A model generated the notes under the pieces. That model worked only from the letters and a program-made list of their open reading frames with translations. It did not search any database and was not told the origin of the DNA. Positions 25,317 to 35,216 of a stretch of 64,000 nt of DNA are shown here, in pieces. This DNA is from Rhizobium sp. AQ_MP (GTDB lineage Bacteria; Pseudomonadota; Alphaproteobacteria; Rhizobiales; Rhizobiaceae), in contig NZ_JACJVI010000002.1 of NCBI RefSeq assembly GCF_014237835.1, positions 494,911 through 558,910 on the forward strand, read 5' to 3'. The position numbers were made by a program, and so were the translations under genes. Position 1 is the stretch's first letter. Each line of letters starts with the position of its first letter.

Positions 25317-25506
25317 TGGTCCGGTATCCTTTCGATGTCATCGGGGCTGACCAGCCCCGGAGAAGGCGCGCTGTCCGCGCCGCAATGTGGTGAAGCGACC
25401 GCAAGGGCGGTCGCATTTGCGCCACAATTCGTAGGGGCAACTGACGAGGCGGCGTGTTGTTCCCTGGGGCAGCGATTTTTTCCTGCCCTTGAGGATGCTG
25501 CCCGAA

Positions 25507-25538
25507 ACAAAAAAGGCGAGCCATCGCTGGCCCGCCTT
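25507..25538 (-). terminator. Rho-independent terminator of gap
   Basis: On the minus strand GGCGGGCCA-GCGA-TGGCTCGCC (one mismatch) is followed by TTTTTTGTTT, 25 bases after the gap stop. It separates gap from the BCCT gene. Confidence 0.85.
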
Positions 25539-25562
25539 CATGCGAGATAAAGCCTGTCTGGA

Positions 25563-26573
25563 TCAGATGAGCTTGGCGAGCGCCACAGCCGTGTCCGACA
25601 TGCGGTTGGAGAAGCCCCACTCGTTGTCGTACCAGGTCAGGATGCGGACGAAGTTGCCTTCGAGAACCTTGGTCTGGTCGAGCGCGAAGATCGAGGAGTG
25701 GCTGTCGTGGTTGAAGTCACGGCTGACCAGCGGCTCGTCGGTGTAACCGAGGATGCCCTTCAGCGCACCGTTGGAGGCGGCGATGATGGCGTCGTTGATC
25801 TCCTGGGCCGTCGTGTTCTTCTTGGCGACGAACTTGAAGTCGACGACCGAGACGTTCGGGGTAGGAACGCGGATCGAGGTGCCGTCCAGCTTGCCCTTGA
25901 GGTGCGGCAGGACGAGGCCGACGGCCTTGGCTGCACCCGTCGAGGTCGGGATCATCGAAAGCGCTGCCGCGCGGGCGCGGTAGAGATCCTTGTGCATGGT
26001 GTCGAGCGTCGGCTGGTCACCGGTGTAGGAATGGATCGTGGTCATGAAGCCGTGGTCGATGCCGACGGCGTCATCCAGCGTCTTGACCACCGGAACCAGG
26101 CAGTTCGTCGTGCAGGAAGCGTTGGAGATGACCAGGTGATCCTTGGTCAGCTTGTCGTGGTTGACGCCGTAGACGACGGTCAGGTCGGCACCGTCGGCCG
26201 GAGCCGAGACGATGACGCGCTTGGCGCCAGCGGTCAGATGTGCTGCGGCCTTGTCGCGGGCGGTGAAGATACCGGTGCATTCCATGGCGATGTCGACACC
26301 GAGTTCCTTGTGCGGCAGGGTGGCCGGATCCTTGATCGCGGTGACCTTGATCGGCTTGCCGCCGCCCACGATGATCGTGTCGCCCTCGACCTTCACATCG
26401 GCCGGGAACTTGCCGTGGATCGAGTCGTAACGCAGAAGATGGGCGTTGGTCTCGACCGGACCGAGATCGTTGATGGCGACGACTTCGATGTCGGTGCGGC
26501 CGGATTCAACGATGGCGCGGAGAACGTTACGTCCGATACGGCCGAAGCCGTTGATGGCAACTTTCACAGTCAT
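25563..26573 (-). CDS. gap: Glyceraldehyde-3-phosphate dehydrogenase, type I
   Basis: A 336-residue tetrameric enzyme oxidising glyceraldehyde 3-phosphate to 1,3-bisphosphoglycerate. The NAD-binding start [18 protein letters not shown], the catalytic cysteine in [14 protein letters not shown] near residue 153 and the C-terminal [12 protein letters not shown] are complete. Aspartate/asparagine at the end of the second strand (AINDLGPVE) is seen in NAD-preferring forms. It lies 74 bases downstream of tkt on the same strand with a T-less hairpin between them, so cotranscription with attenuation is plausible. Confidence 0.97.
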   Translation of the reverse strand: MTVKVAINGFGRIGRNVLRAIVESGRTDIEVVAINDLGPVETNAHLLRYDSIHGKFPADVKVEGDTIIVGGGKPIKVTAIKDPATLPHKELGVDIAMECTGIFTARDKAAAHLTAGAKRVIVSAPADGADLTVVYGVNHDKLTKDHLVISNASCTTNCLVPVVKTLDDAVGIDHGFMTTIHSYTGDQPTLDTMHKDLYRARAAALSMIPTSTGAAKAVGLVLPHLKGKLDGTSIRVPTPNVSVVDFKFVAKKNTTAQEINDAIIAASNGALKGILGYTDEPLVSRDFNHDSHSSIFALDQTKVLEGNFVRILTWYDNEWGFSNRMSDTAVALAKLI

Positions 26574-26613
26574 TGGTGCACTCCCGAGTGGATAGATGGC
26601 TTTGCAGGCATGT

Positions 26614-26636
26614 CAGGGCGTGTGGGGCACGCCCTG
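26614..26636 (-). promoter_or_regulatory. Hairpin in the tkt-gap intercistronic gap
   Basis: CAGGGCGTG and CACGCCCTG form a nine-base perfect stem around TGGGG. There is no T-run, so it is more likely an mRNA processing or stability element than a terminator. Confidence 0.45.
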
Positions 26637-26647
26637 GCGGGATGGTG

Positions 26648-28630
26648 TCAGGCAAGCTTGGCTTCGGCGGCAGCGACGACAGCGTCGGCCGTGATGCCGA
26701 AGTGCTTGTAGAGTTCCTTCGCCGGACCGGAGGCGCCGAAGGACTTCATGCCGATGAAGGTGCCGGTGGACCCGATGATCGCGTCCCAGCCCTGGCGGAT
26801 GCCGGCTTCGACGGCGATCTTGACCGGCGCATCGCCGATGATCGCTTCCTGGTAGTCGGCGTCCTGTTCGAAGAAGAGTTCGAAGCAGGGAACGGAGACG
26901 ACGCGGGCCGGAATGCCCTTGGCTTCCAGCTGCTGCTGGGCCTTGATCGCGATTTCGACTTCCGAACCGGAGGCGAAGATCGAGACCTTGGCGTCGCTGG
27001 CCGAGATCAGCTCGTAGGCGCCCTGGGCGCAGAGGTTGCGCTCTTCATATTCGGTACGGGCCGGGATCAGGTTCTGGCGGGTCAGAGCCAGGCCCGACGG
27101 ACGTTCCTTGTTTTCCAGCGCCACCTGCCAGCACTCGACGGTTTCCGTGGCATCGGCCGGGCGGAACATCAGCAGGTTCGGAATGGCGCGAAGCGCTGCC
27201 ATATGCTCGACCGGCTGGTGCGTCGGGCCGTCTTCGCCGAGACCGATGGAATCGTGTGTGAGAACGTGGATCACGCGGATGCCCATGAGGGCGGCCAGAC
27301 GGATCGACGGGCGGCAGTAGTCCGAGAAGATCAGGAAACCGCCGGAATAGGGGATCAGGCCGCCATGCAGTGCAATCCCGTTCATGGCAGCGGCCATCCC
27401 GTGTTCGCGGATGCCGTAATGAATGTAACGGCCGGAGAAGTCGGTCGGGGTGATCGACTTGGTCTGGCTGGTCTTGGTGTTGTTCGAGCCGGTCAGGTCG
27501 GCCGAGCCGCCGAGCGTTTCGGAGACGACACCGTTGATGACTTCGAGTGCATCTTCAGATGCCTTGCGGGTGGCGACCGTGGGCTTGGTTTCAGCGAGCT
27601 TCCGCTTGTAGGCGTCGACCGCGCCGGCCAGCGTGCCGGGCAGCTCGCCGGCAAAGCGGCGGTTGAACTCGGCGCGCTTCTCGGCGTCGGCGCCAGCAAG
27701 GCGCGCTTCCCAGTCCTTGCGGGTCTTGGTCGAGCGCAGGCCGGCCAGACGCCAAGCATCCAGAACGTCTGCCGGGATCGAGAAGGCTTCCTCTTCCCAG
27801 CCAAGCGCCTTGCGGGTGGCGGCGATTTCATCGGCGCCGAGCGGCGAGCCGTGGACCTTGTGGGTGCCGGCCTTGTTGGGCGCGCCGAAGCCGATGACGG
27901 TCTTGGCGGCGATCATGGTCGGCTTGTCGGACTTCTTGGCGGTCTCGATCGCGGCTGCGATCGCTTCCGGATCGTGGCCGTCGATGGCGAGCGTGTTCCA
28001 GCCGGCGGACCGGAAACGGGCATGCTGGTCGGTCGAGTCTGCGAGCGAGATCGCGCCGTCGATCGAGATGCCGTTGTCGTCCCAGAAGACGATCAGCTTG
28101 TTGAGTTTCAGGTGGCCGGCCAGCGTGATCGCTTCCTGGCTGATGCCTTCCATGAGGCAGCCGTCACCGGCCAGCACATAGGTGTAATGGTTCTGTAGAT
28201 CGGAACCGAATTCAGCTTCGAGCTTCTTTTCGGCGAGTGCCATGCCGACGGCGGTGGCGATGCCCTGGCCGAGCGGACCAGTGGTCGTCTCGATGCCCGA
28301 GGCATGGCCGTATTCCGGGTGGCCGGCGGTCTTGGCGCCGAGCTGACGGAAAGCCTTGATGTCGTCGATGGTCATGTCCTCGTAGCCCGTGAGATAGAGC
28401 AGCGAGTAGATCAGCATCGATCCATGGCCAGCCGACAGGACAAAGCGGTCGCGGTCTGGCCAGAGCGGGTTCTTCGGGTCGAAGCTCAGGTAGCGGGTGA
28501 AGAGAACAGTCGCGACATCGGCGCAGCCCATCGGCATGCCGGGGTGGCCGGAATTGGCCTTTTCCACTGCATCCATGGCGAGGAAACGGATCGCATTCGC
28601 CATCCGCTGATGTTTTTCGGGAGAAATCAT
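26648..28630 (-). CDS. tkt: Transketolase
   Basis: A 660-residue thiamine-diphosphate enzyme of the pentose phosphate pathway. The N-terminal [20 protein letters not shown], the cofactor motif [20 protein letters not shown] near residue 155, the pyrimidine-domain [15 protein letters not shown] near residue 440 and [23 protein letters not shown] follow the canonical order. I chose ATG 28630 ([16 protein letters not shown]). The frame stays open for over 230 further codons upstream, but that part has no similarity to transketolases and crosses the promoter. A good sigma70 promoter lies 70-95 bases upstream. Confidence 0.96.
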   Translation of the reverse strand: MISPEKHQRMANAIRFLAMDAVEKANSGHPGMPMGCADVATVLFTRYLSFDPKNPLWPDRDRFVLSAGHGSMLIYSLLYLTGYEDMTIDDIKAFRQLGAKTAGHPEYGHASGIETTTGPLGQGIATAVGMALAEKKLEAEFGSDLQNHYTYVLAGDGCLMEGISQEAITLAGHLKLNKLIVFWDDNGISIDGAISLADSTDQHARFRSAGWNTLAIDGHDPEAIAAAIETAKKSDKPTMIAAKTVIGFGAPNKAGTHKVHGSPLGADEIAATRKALGWEEEAFSIPADVLDAWRLAGLRSTKTRKDWEARLAGADAEKRAEFNRRFAGELPGTLAGAVDAYKRKLAETKPTVATRKASEDALEVINGVVSETLGGSADLTGSNNTKTSQTKSITPTDFSGRYIHYGIREHGMAAAMNGIALHGGLIPYSGGFLIFSDYCRPSIRLAALMGIRVIHVLTHDSIGLGEDGPTHQPVEHMAALRAIPNLLMFRPADATETVECWQVALENKERPSGLALTRQNLIPARTEYEERNLCAQGAYELISASDAKVSIFASGSEVEIAIKAQQQLEAKGIPARVVSVPCFELFFEQDADYQEAIIGDAPVKIAVEAGIRQGWDAIIGSTGTFIGMKSFGASGPAKELYKHFGITADAVVAAAEAKLA

Positions 28631-28697
28631 GGCTTTTCCGCTTGTTCCGGGGCTTCGAGATACGGCCCGCCGGGACGGGCCGCCTGAACGGGGGTGA

Positions 28698-28725
28698 TCC
28701 TTAGCAGGTGCATCACGCAAGTCAA
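28698..28725 (-). promoter_or_regulatory. Probable sigma70 promoter of tkt
   Basis: On the minus strand TTGACT (-35, 28725-28720) and TAAGGA (-10, 28703-28698) are 16 bases apart. The expected leader is about 60 bases. Confidence 0.55.
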
Positions 28726-28727
28726 CA

Positions 28728-28750
28728 AAAGGCCCCGGTTTGGGCCTTTC
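28728..28750. terminator. Orphan terminator-like hairpin next to the tkt promoter
   Basis: AAAGGCCC-CGGTTT-GGGCCTTT is a perfect eight-base stem immediately upstream of the tkt -35 box. On the minus strand it is followed by TTGTTG, on the plus strand by TCACAG. No gene ends here, so it either insulates the tkt promoter or ends an unseen RNA. Confidence 0.5.
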
Positions 28751-28869
28751 ACAGATCAATAAAACATCTCTCTGCCTCTTTCCTGTGCGACGCGACGTGA
28801 TGACTTCCGGAACGGCAAAAATGGAACGGTCGTCCACAGAATTGGCCTGTTTCGATAGCTTGCGGTTTA

Positions 28870-28898
28870 TTGACGCGTGCCAAGGGCGGGGCTTACTG
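28870..28898 (+). promoter_or_regulatory. Probable promoter of the DUF4164-zapA unit
   Basis: TTGACG (28870-28875) and TTACTG (28893-28898) are separated by 17 bases, 75 bases before the DUF4164 start. Confidence 0.5.
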
Positions 28899-28972
28899 TC
28901 GCCCCTTAAATCATCGGGGCGGCCACGACGATTCGTGTAGCAAACAGAGTTCACTGAGGCAGGGGCAAGACG

Positions 28973-29245
28973 ATGCCGGCGGAAAATTCGGTGGATGCCG
29001 CGCTCGCGGCTTTGCGACAGGCTGTCGCCGGGCTCGAGAATGCCGTCGACATGCGCTTCGAAGCCGAGCGCGAGAGCACGGAGATCGACGGTGAGGTGCG
29101 GCGCGTGCATGCTGATCGCGCTCGCCTTGCGCAGGAACTCGATCAGTCCGAGTTCCGCGCCAATCGGCTCGAAGAGGTCAATCGCGAGGTGTCGCGGCGT
29201 CTGGTCACGGCGATGGAGACCATCCGGGCGGTGCTTGATCGCTGA
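28973..29245 (+). CDS. DUF4164 family coiled-coil protein
   Basis: A 90-residue, acidic, all-helical protein with heptad-like spacing throughout ([25 protein letters not shown], then [40 protein letters not shown]). It matches the DUF4164 family, found directly upstream of zapA in rhizobia. The conserved position suggests a division-related helper, perhaps analogous to ZapB, but this is inference. It shares the promoter at 28870 and is followed by zapA 70 bases later. Confidence 0.8.
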   Translation: MPAENSVDAALAALRQAVAGLENAVDMRFEAERESTEIDGEVRRVHADRARLAQELDQSEFRANRLEEVNREVSRRLVTAMETIRAVLDR

Positions 29246-29315
29246 AGCTCTGTGTGCTGAGTGCGTGTTTCTGACGGCGCGCATGCGCCACGCGTAGGAA
29301 AGAGTTGGAAGGCCG

Positions 29316-29714
29316 ATGGCGCAAGTCACAGTCACGATCGATGGTAAAGCCTATCGCATGGCTTGCGAGGAAGGGCAGGAAGCCCATCTGACCGAGTTGG
29401 CCAGCCAGTTTGACCGCTATGTCGGCCATCTGAAGGGGCAGTTCGGAGAGATCGGGGATCTCAGGATCACCGTCATGGCCGGAATCATGGTCATGGATGA
29501 AATGGCCGACCTCAATCGAAGGCTTGCAGCTGCAGAGGCCGAACTGGCCGGATTTCGTGCAGGTCGGGACACGGTGCTGACAAGCGTCACCCAGCGCGAG
29601 GAGGCGATTGCGAGCGCCGTTGCCGAACTCGCCGAGCGTTTGAACGGGATCACCCGCAAACTGACGCAGCGTCCCGCTCCTCAGCCGCAGCCAACGACAC
29701 GCCCTCTTTCGTGA
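29316..29714 (+). CDS. zapA: Cell division protein ZapA
   Basis: A 132-residue FtsZ-ring-associated protein. The N-terminal beta-hairpin [33 protein letters not shown] is the ZapA core; a helical stretch [23 protein letters not shown] supplies the tetramerisation coiled coil, and a Pro/Gln-rich tail ends the protein. ZapA bundles FtsZ filaments at midcell. SD GGAAGG precedes the ATG. The order zapA followed by 6S RNA is conserved across many proteobacteria. Confidence 0.88.
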   Translation: MAQVTVTIDGKAYRMACEEGQEAHLTELASQFDRYVGHLKGQFGEIGDLRITVMAGIMVMDEMADLNRRLAAAEAELAGFRAGRDTVLTSVTQREEAIASAVAELAERLNGITRKLTQRPAPQPQPTTRPLS

Positions 29715-29754
29715 AAACGGCCACTGGCGGAGGCGCCGGAAAGAGCCTATATCT

Positions 29755-29905
29755 GAGTTGCGGTCTGCGCCTCACGACAGGAACCACAATCCCTGGGGCC
29801 ATACTCGATCCTTAGGGAGCTGTCCCTGACCAGGCCCGTGGGCTTGGACATATGGCGCCCACCTACTTTGTAGGCACCCAGGATCGTAAATTCTCCATCG
29901 GTTGC
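29755..29905 (+). ncRNA. ssrS: 6S RNA
   Basis: The sequence directly downstream of zapA folds as expected for 6S RNA. A long closing region contains GGGGCCATA (29795-29803), which pairs with TATGGCGCCC (29851-29860), and GATCC, which pairs with GGATC near 29881. The 3' hairpin ACCTAC-TTT-GTAGG matches what I recall of alphaproteobacterial 6S RNAs. TATATCT at 29749-29755 could be its -10. 6S RNA sequesters sigma70 RNA polymerase in stationary phase. The usual partner gene fthC lies 2.3 kb away because a chemoreceptor gene intervenes. Ends are approximate. Confidence 0.7.
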
Positions 29906-29941
29906 CGTGGATCGCACCTCTCTCGTTTCAAGCCGGGACGA

Positions 29942-29988
29942 AATGCAATAAAAAAGCCGCCGCGATCGCTCGCGACGGCTTTTTGCAT
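29942..29988. terminator. Bidirectional terminator between 6S RNA and chemoreceptor
   Basis: AAAAAAGCCGCCGCG and CGCGACGGCTTTTT form a long stem around ATCGCT with A and T tracts on both sides; flanking AATGCA/TGCATT extends it. It probably ends the minus-strand chemoreceptor gene, whose stop is 14 bases away. Confidence 0.85.
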
Positions 29989-30001
29989 TCTCGACAAGGG
30001 A

Positions 30002-32023
30002 TCAAAATTCTTCCCAGTTGTCCTGCGATGGGGCCGCTGCGGTGTTGCCGCCGCCGAAAGCTCTGGCAAGATTGCCAACCATCTTTCGCGCAGGCGAGGC
30101 GACGGGTCGCGTCTCCGTTGCGGCCGGTGCCGGGCGGGATGCCGGCCGTGCAGCTGCCGCCGCCACATGACCCGAGGCCGGCGCGCGGCCTGAGTGGCTG
30201 GCGGCGCCCGCGATGCGGAACTGCGAAACGAGACCGCCCAGATTGCGCGCACTGTCGGCCAGGCGATGCGTGACGGCGGTTGCCTCTTCCACCATTGCGG
30301 CGTTCTTCTGGGTGAACTGGTCCATGTGGTTGACCGAGCCGTTGATCTCGTTCAGCGCGGTGGATTGTTCGCGGGCGGCGGAGGCGATTGCAGAGATGTG
30401 ATCGTTGATGGCTGCCACCTGGCTCGAGATTTCGCTCAGCGCACTACCGGTCTGCTGGACGAGCGAAACGCCGCCAGCAACGGCTTCACCCGATTTGTTG
30501 ATCAGCGTTTTGATGTCCTTGGCTGCATTTGCCGAGCGCTGGGCGAGCTCGCGTACTTCCTGGGCAACGACGGCAAAGCCCTTGCCGGCCTCGCCGGCGC
30601 GTGCCGCCTCGACACCGGCGTTCAGCGCCAGCAGGTTTGTCTGGAAGGCGATCTCGTCGATGACGTTGATGATCTTGGAGATTTCGCTTGAGGCCTGTTC
30701 AATGCGGCTCATGGCCTCGATCGCGTCAGACACGACCTTGCTCGAGTTCTCCGTGCTCTGACGGGCCTTGGTCGCCATGTCGGCTGCCTGATCCGCCTTC
30801 GCCGAAGAGCTGCGGACGGTCGAGGTGATTTCTTCCAGTGCAGCGGAGGTTTCCTCCAGCGAGGCGGCCTGCTGTTCGGTGCGCTTCGACAGGTCGTCGG
30901 TCGCCGAGCGCATCTCGGCGGAGCTTGCCTCAATGCCGGCTGTCTCGTTGTGGATGTCCGTCAGCGTGTTGCTCAGCTTTTCAACCGAGGCATTGAAGTC
31001 GACGCGCAGGCGGTCGAGGTCGCCGGTGAAGGGGTGAGCGATGCGCACGGTGAGGTCGCCGTCGCTGAGGCGGTTGAGCGAGCCGGCGAGCACGTCTACC
31101 GCTTCCTGTACGAGGCGGGAGTCCTCTGCCTTGGCACGTTCGCGCTCGGCGCGTTCCTCTTCGCCCTGAGCTGCGGCATCGGCTGCGCGACGTTCGATTT
31201 CGATCTTCTGGATGGCGCTTTCCCGGAAAACGTTGATCGAGCGCGCCAAGGCGCCGATTTCGTTCTTCAGATCCTGGTCCGGGACCTGGGTTTCCAGTTG
31301 GCCCGATGCGAGACGGTCGGCGACAGCCGTGAGGCGCGGCAGGGAGCCAACGATGCGGCGAACGAGCAGGGAAACGAGGGTGGCCGCAATCAGAAGGACG
31401 ATCAGAGCCGTCGTACCGATGGCAAAGGTCATTTCCGTCGCGATGCTGTTGATATCTGCCTTGCGAACGCCCGCGTAGAGAATGCCGAGGACGTCACCGG
31501 TTGGCGAGAAGATCGGCTGGTAGATGGTGTAGTAGGGTGTTTCCAGGATGACGGCTTCACCGCGATAGACCTGACCCTTCACGGCGAAGGGATAGACGGC
31601 GCCGGTCTGGCCGAGTGCAGTGCCGACCGCACGGTTGCCGTCAGGCTTGATGATGTTGGTCGTGCGGCGCCAGAAGTCCTTGCTCTCGGCGTCCCAGGCG
31701 AAGATCGTTGCGGTCTGGCCCGTCATGCGGCCGATCGTGTCGATCATCGAATGTTCGGAAAATTCCTTCGGGATCGAGTCCATGACAATGCGCTCGACAT
31801 TGCCGTCCTTCGCCCAGGTCACCTTCGTGCCGGGCAAGTCGCGCTCAATCATGGTAGCGGCGGTGCGCAGGCTCGCATCCTGACCGGCGATCGCCTGCTG
31901 CTGGATCCGCGTTTCAATGCTTCCCGAGATTACCCATGCTACGGCACCCAGTGCCGCGATGAGGATCAAGACCGTCGTCGCGGTGATTGTCTTTGTGATG
32001 CCGAAGCGCGAAAATATCTGCAT
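30002..32023 (-). CDS. Methyl-accepting chemotaxis protein with Cache-type sensor
   Basis: A 673-residue transmembrane chemoreceptor. Helix 1 (about residues 12-33) and helix 2 (about 200-222) flank a periplasmic domain of about 165 residues with a Cache-like fold ([34 protein letters not shown] pattern). A HAMP region, a second HAMP-like stretch near 320, and the signalling tip [42 protein letters not shown] follow. The C-terminus is the pentapeptide NWEEF, a tether for the methyltransferase CheR and for CheB. The gene sits between 6S RNA and fthC, probably an insertion relative to the ancestral order. Two TTAA words in the upstream region are eight bases apart, one off the CtrA spacing. Confidence 0.92.
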   Translation of the reverse strand: MQIFSRFGITKTITATTVLILIAALGAVAWVISGSIETRIQQQAIAGQDASLRTAATMIERDLPGTKVTWAKDGNVERIVMDSIPKEFSEHSMIDTIGRMTGQTATIFAWDAESKDFWRRTTNIIKPDGNRAVGTALGQTGAVYPFAVKGQVYRGEAVILETPYYTIYQPIFSPTGDVLGILYAGVRKADINSIATEMTFAIGTTALIVLLIAATLVSLLVRRIVGSLPRLTAVADRLASGQLETQVPDQDLKNEIGALARSINVFRESAIQKIEIERRAADAAAQGEEERAERERAKAEDSRLVQEAVDVLAGSLNRLSDGDLTVRIAHPFTGDLDRLRVDFNASVEKLSNTLTDIHNETAGIEASSAEMRSATDDLSKRTEQQAASLEETSAALEEITSTVRSSSAKADQAADMATKARQSTENSSKVVSDAIEAMSRIEQASSEISKIINVIDEIAFQTNLLALNAGVEAARAGEAGKGFAVVAQEVRELAQRSANAAKDIKTLINKSGEAVAGGVSLVQQTGSALSEISSQVAAINDHISAIASAAREQSTALNEINGSVNHMDQFTQKNAAMVEEATAVTHRLADSARNLGGLVSQFRIAGAASHSGRAPASGHVAAAAARPASRPAPAATETRPVASPARKMVGNLARAFGGGNTAAAPSQDNWEEF

Positions 32024-32187
32024 GGAACGCTGCCCTTTAAAAGTTGATTTAAACGTTAGTCTAATTCCCTCGGGTTAACCCTTGGTTTTTTAGGGTCTTT
32101 TCTCGATGGCTTGATAAACGCCAAATTTCAATTTTTGTTGGAAAGAGCCTCCCCAAATATGGCGGGACGGGTAAGGAAAAGGCTGTC

Positions 32188-32769
32188 ATGGTGCAAAAAC
32201 GGGAGTTGAAGGCCGAAATCCGGAGAGAGCGGCTGGCGCTGCGTGATGCCATTCAGACCGACCGTCGTGTCGAGTACAGTCTGACCATGGCGGAGCTTGC
32301 CGGCGATGCTCTTTCCGTCGAGCCCGGAATGATCGTGTCAGGCTTCTTTCCAATCCGTTCCGAGGCCGACATCCGGCCGTTGATGGCGAGGTTGAAGGCA
32401 CGGGGCGCGCGGCTGTGTCTTCCCGTCGTGATCGACAAGGAGACGATCGCCTTCCGGGAACTGGTCGCCGGGGCTGATCTGGTGGATACGGGTTTTGGCA
32501 CGCGCGGACCCGGCCCGGAGGCGGCTGTCGTCGATCCTGATCTCTTGCTCGTTCCGCTCTCTGCCTTCGATGCCCGCGGCAACCGGATCGGCTATGGCGC
32601 CGGCCATTATGACCGGGCGATTGCCCGTCTGAGGGAAAAAGGCCGGCATCCGCGACTGATCGGCATTGCATTCGACTGTCAGGAGGTGGCAGAAGTGCCC
32701 TATGAAGCCCATGACGTCCGGCTGGAAGCCGTGTTGACGGAAAGCGGGCTCAGAACATTCCTGGAGTGA
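32188..32769 (+). CDS. fthC: 5-formyltetrahydrofolate cyclo-ligase
   Basis: A 193-residue enzyme that converts 5-formyltetrahydrofolate to 5,10-methenyltetrahydrofolate using ATP. The basic N-terminus QKRELKAEIRRERLALRD, the central PLSAFDARGNRIGYGAGHYDRAIARLR near residue 130 (nucleotide and Mg2+ site) and GIAFDCQEVAEVPYEAHDVRLEAVLTE are typical. AAGGAAAAGG precedes the ATG. The YmdB-like gene follows after 10 bases and is probably cotranscribed. Its known association with 6S RNA is kept here only loosely because of the intervening chemoreceptor. Confidence 0.93.
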   Translation: MVQKRELKAEIRRERLALRDAIQTDRRVEYSLTMAELAGDALSVEPGMIVSGFFPIRSEADIRPLMARLKARGARLCLPVVIDKETIAFRELVAGADLVDTGFGTRGPGPEAAVVDPDLLLVPLSAFDARGNRIGYGAGHYDRAIARLREKGRHPRLIGIAFDCQEVAEVPYEAHDVRLEAVLTESGLRTFLE

Positions 32770-32779
32770 TTGGACAAAT

Positions 32780-33604
32780 ATGAGACTTCTGTTCCTCGGA
32801 GACATGGTGGGCAAGACCGGACGAACGGCTGTGTGGGAGCGGTTACCGGGCCTCATCTCCGACATGAAGCTCGATTTCGTCATCGTCAATGGCGAAAATG
32901 CTGCAGGCGGCTTCGGGATCACCGAAGACATCTACCTCGAGACGATTAATGCCGGTGCAGACGTCGTCACGACAGGCAATCACGTCTGGGACCAGAAGGA
33001 GGCCGTCTCCTTCTGCACGCGCCACGACCAGTTCCTTCGCCCCGCCAATTATCCGGCCGGGACGCCCGGCAAAGGATCCGGTCTCTACTATGCCCGCAAC
33101 GGTGCCCGGGTCCTGGTGGCGAACATCATGGGCCGGGTGTTCATGCATCCGGAGCTCGACGATCCCTTCAAGTCGGCGGAAGCCATTCTGGCGGCATGCC
33201 CGCTCAAGGAGCAGGCGGATGTGATCGTCTTCGATTTCCATGCGGAGGCGACAAGCGAAAAGCAGTGCTTCGGCCACTTTGTCGACGGCCGCGCGAGTTT
33301 TGTTGTCGGCACGCACACGCATGTCCCCACGGCCGATCACCAGATCCTCAATGGCGGCACCGCCTATATGTCGGATGCCGGTATGTGCGGCGACTATGAT
33401 TCCTCGCTCGGCATGGAAAAGGAAGAGCCGCTGAACCGCTTCATCTCGAAAATGCCCAAGGGGCGTTTCGAGGCGGCCAGCGGGCCAGCCACGATCTGTG
33501 GTGTCGGGGTGGAGATTTCGGATGCAACGGGCCTGGCCGAGAAGATCGCGCCGCTGCGCCTCGGTCCCCGTCTGGCCGAGACGATCCCGCCCTTCTGGGC
33601 CTGA
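32780..33604 (+). CDS. YmdB-family metallophosphoesterase
   Basis: A 274-residue protein of the YmdB/TIGR00282 family of calcineurin-like phosphoesterases, which hydrolyse 2',3'-cyclic nucleotides in Bacillus. The metal-site motifs run in order: FLGDMVGKTGR, VNGENAAGGFGI, TTGNHVWDQKEA, FDFHAEATSEK and GTHTHVPTADHQIL. All ligands (Asp8, Glu/Asn38-39, Asn and His68, two further His) are present, so it should be active. The start is 10 bases after the fthC stop. The cellular role in alphaproteobacteria is not established. Confidence 0.9.
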   Translation: MRLLFLGDMVGKTGRTAVWERLPGLISDMKLDFVIVNGENAAGGFGITEDIYLETINAGADVVTTGNHVWDQKEAVSFCTRHDQFLRPANYPAGTPGKGSGLYYARNGARVLVANIMGRVFMHPELDDPFKSAEAILAACPLKEQADVIVFDFHAEATSEKQCFGHFVDGRASFVVGTHTHVPTADHQILNGGTAYMSDAGMCGDYDSSLGMEKEEPLNRFISKMPKGRFEAASGPATICGVGVEISDATGLAEKIAPLRLGPRLAETIPPFWA

Positions 33605-33639
33605 GCGCGGGATCCATTGTCACGAAAGCAACTGCGCCC

Positions 33640-34995
33640 TCACTTATGGGAGGTCTTGCGCTCCAGCCGTCCCAGCTTTTGCAAGACTTCGCTCGAGGCG
33701 ACCTCGACACATTGCAATTGCTTGAGTGCAGAGCCGATGTCGCCTGCATTATAACAGCGCACAGCTTCCAATCCGTGCTCATGCACCCGGCAATGCGGTT
33801 CGTCGAGTGCAAGGAAGTCGCTATCCTGGCCCATGGGCGTGCTGCGTTCGCTCAAGTACCATTTGCCAAGGCGGCAATTCCGGTGGTCAGCGAGTTCCCG
33901 AGGATCGAGCCGGTCGCGGCCCACCATCATGTTGGCAAGGCGTCGCTTCCAGATGACGTGATCGGATTGCGCCAGCATGACGACCTTGCCAGGGATATCC
34001 TCCTCGGCCAAAACCTTGAGCCTCCGATCGAGACCGATTTGCGCGTTTGCGACCGCATCCATGACCCGACCGAGCTGACGGGTCGCGTCGCCGGCGTTCG
34101 TTGCGATATGGGTGATGCCGTTGGCAACGCTTGACGATGCAGCCTTCTGTTCCACCAGGCCGCTTGCGATCTGGGCAGCGCTGTCGGCGCTTTCATTGAC
34201 CTGGCGCAGGGCGTCGCTCAGCCTCTTCGAGAGGGTATCGAGGGCTGCCGTGCCGGCGTTTGCCGAACTGCGGCTGAGGGACATGGCCTCATTCATCGAA
34301 GTTAGTCCCTGCTCGAGATCCATCACGATCTTCGAAATCTCTGTCGTTGCATTGGCGGTGCGGTCCGAAAGCGCCTTCACTTCGGAAGCGACGACCGCAA
34401 ATCCGCGCCCGGCCTCGCCCGCACGTGCCGCTTCGACCGCAGCATTGATCGCGAGCATGTTTGTCTGGGAAGCGATCTTCTTGATGTTGGCCGCGATTTC
34501 GGAAATGCGCGAGCCCAAGGTGTGGATCGAGGCAATCCTGTCGGACGCGTCTCCGAGCGCACGGTTGATGCCCTCCATGGTCGTCCGTGTTTCCAAGGCT
34601 GACTGTCGAGCTTCGTCACAGGCGGCCCCTGCGCGTCGCGTGCCGCCGGAAATCTCTTCGCCGTGACGGGCGATCTCATCCACGGTCGCTGCCATCTCTT
34701 CGGCGGCTGCGGCGATGTCATGCGTCCTGTGATCGACCTGTTTCAGGTCGTAGAGGAGGTTGGCTGACATAGTGGCAGTCTCGTTCACATTGACCGAGAT
34801 CTCGACAACATCTTTCAATTGAGCTGCCGACCGCTCTTGGGTGCGCGTGATGAGGCGTGCCACTGCGCGATCCAGGGGATCGGAGCCCGAAGGCAGTTTG
34901 CTGAAGTCGTCGTTGAGGGCTGCTTCGATGCATTCCAGGAGGGCATAGCCGGTGGTCTGCGTGTGGTGGTCGAATAGGGCTTGCGCCGCCGGCAT
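33640..34995 (-). CDS. Soluble chemoreceptor with C-terminal CZB zinc-binding domain
   Basis: A 451-residue cytoplasmic methyl-accepting protein with no membrane helix. A helical region without recognisable PAS or heme domain occupies residues 1-90. The signalling domain reaches about 330 and contains [46 protein letters not shown] domain follows (about 345-440) with the zinc ligands in [22 protein letters not shown] and [14 protein letters not shown] (H..C...H..H pattern). CZB domains sense zinc or hypochlorous acid in other bacteria. A CtrA-type box lies 68-82 bases upstream of the ATG, and GGAAGGA provides the SD. Confidence 0.9.
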   Translation of the reverse strand: MPAAQALFDHHTQTTGYALLECIEAALNDDFSKLPSGSDPLDRAVARLITRTQERSAAQLKDVVEISVNVNETATMSANLLYDLKQVDHRTHDIAAAAEEMAATVDEIARHGEEISGGTRRAGAACDEARQSALETRTTMEGINRALGDASDRIASIHTLGSRISEIAANIKKIASQTNMLAINAAVEAARAGEAGRGFAVVASEVKALSDRTANATTEISKIVMDLEQGLTSMNEAMSLSRSSANAGTAALDTLSKRLSDALRQVNESADSAAQIASGLVEQKAASSSVANGITHIATNAGDATRQLGRVMDAVANAQIGLDRRLKVLAEEDIPGKVVMLAQSDHVIWKRRLANMMVGRDRLDPRELADHRNCRLGKWYLSERSTPMGQDSDFLALDEPHCRVHEHGLEAVRCYNAGDIGSALKQLQCVEVASSEVLQKLGRLERKTSHK

Positions 34996-35062
34996 GGTAT
35001 GTCCTTCCAGGTGTTCAGTACGGTGTGCGGTAGCTTTTGGTGCGAAGATTGACCAGGAGCGA

Positions 35063-35077
35063 TTAACGACTGATTAA
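35063..35077. promoter_or_regulatory. CtrA box upstream of the CZB chemoreceptor
   Basis: TTAA-CGACTGA-TTAA fits the CtrA consensus TTAA-N7-TTAA exactly and lies 68-82 bases before the chemoreceptor ATG at 34995; it is about 140 bases before the divergent gene at 35217. Confidence 0.55.
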
Positions 35078-35216
35078 GGGTGATGAAGCTGGAAGACGTA
35101 TTGGCCCTGCTGCGATAACGGCAATTTGACAGAAGTCATGCCCAGAGCAGTCTTTACCGCAGGAATGAGCTGCCGCATGCTGCCATCATCGATCTGGATG
35201 GGATGCAGGGAGCGGC

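Larger units (their letters stand above)
28631..28972. other. Divergent control region between tkt and DUF4164-zapA
   Basis: No coding gene is supported in these 342 bases. The gap contains the tkt promoter (28698-28725), a terminator-like hairpin (28728-28750) and the promoter of the DUF4164-zapA unit (28870-28898). The 120 bases between hairpin and second promoter remain unexplained. Confidence 0.6.

Noticed and set aside
28631..29335. N-terminal extension of transketolase to an 895-codon frame
   Set aside because: The extra part crosses the tkt promoter and the divergent DUF4164 gene and does not resemble any transketolase.
32030..32050. CtrA box upstream of the Cache chemoreceptor
   Set aside because: The two TTAA words are eight bases apart; the consensus requires seven, so I do not call it.
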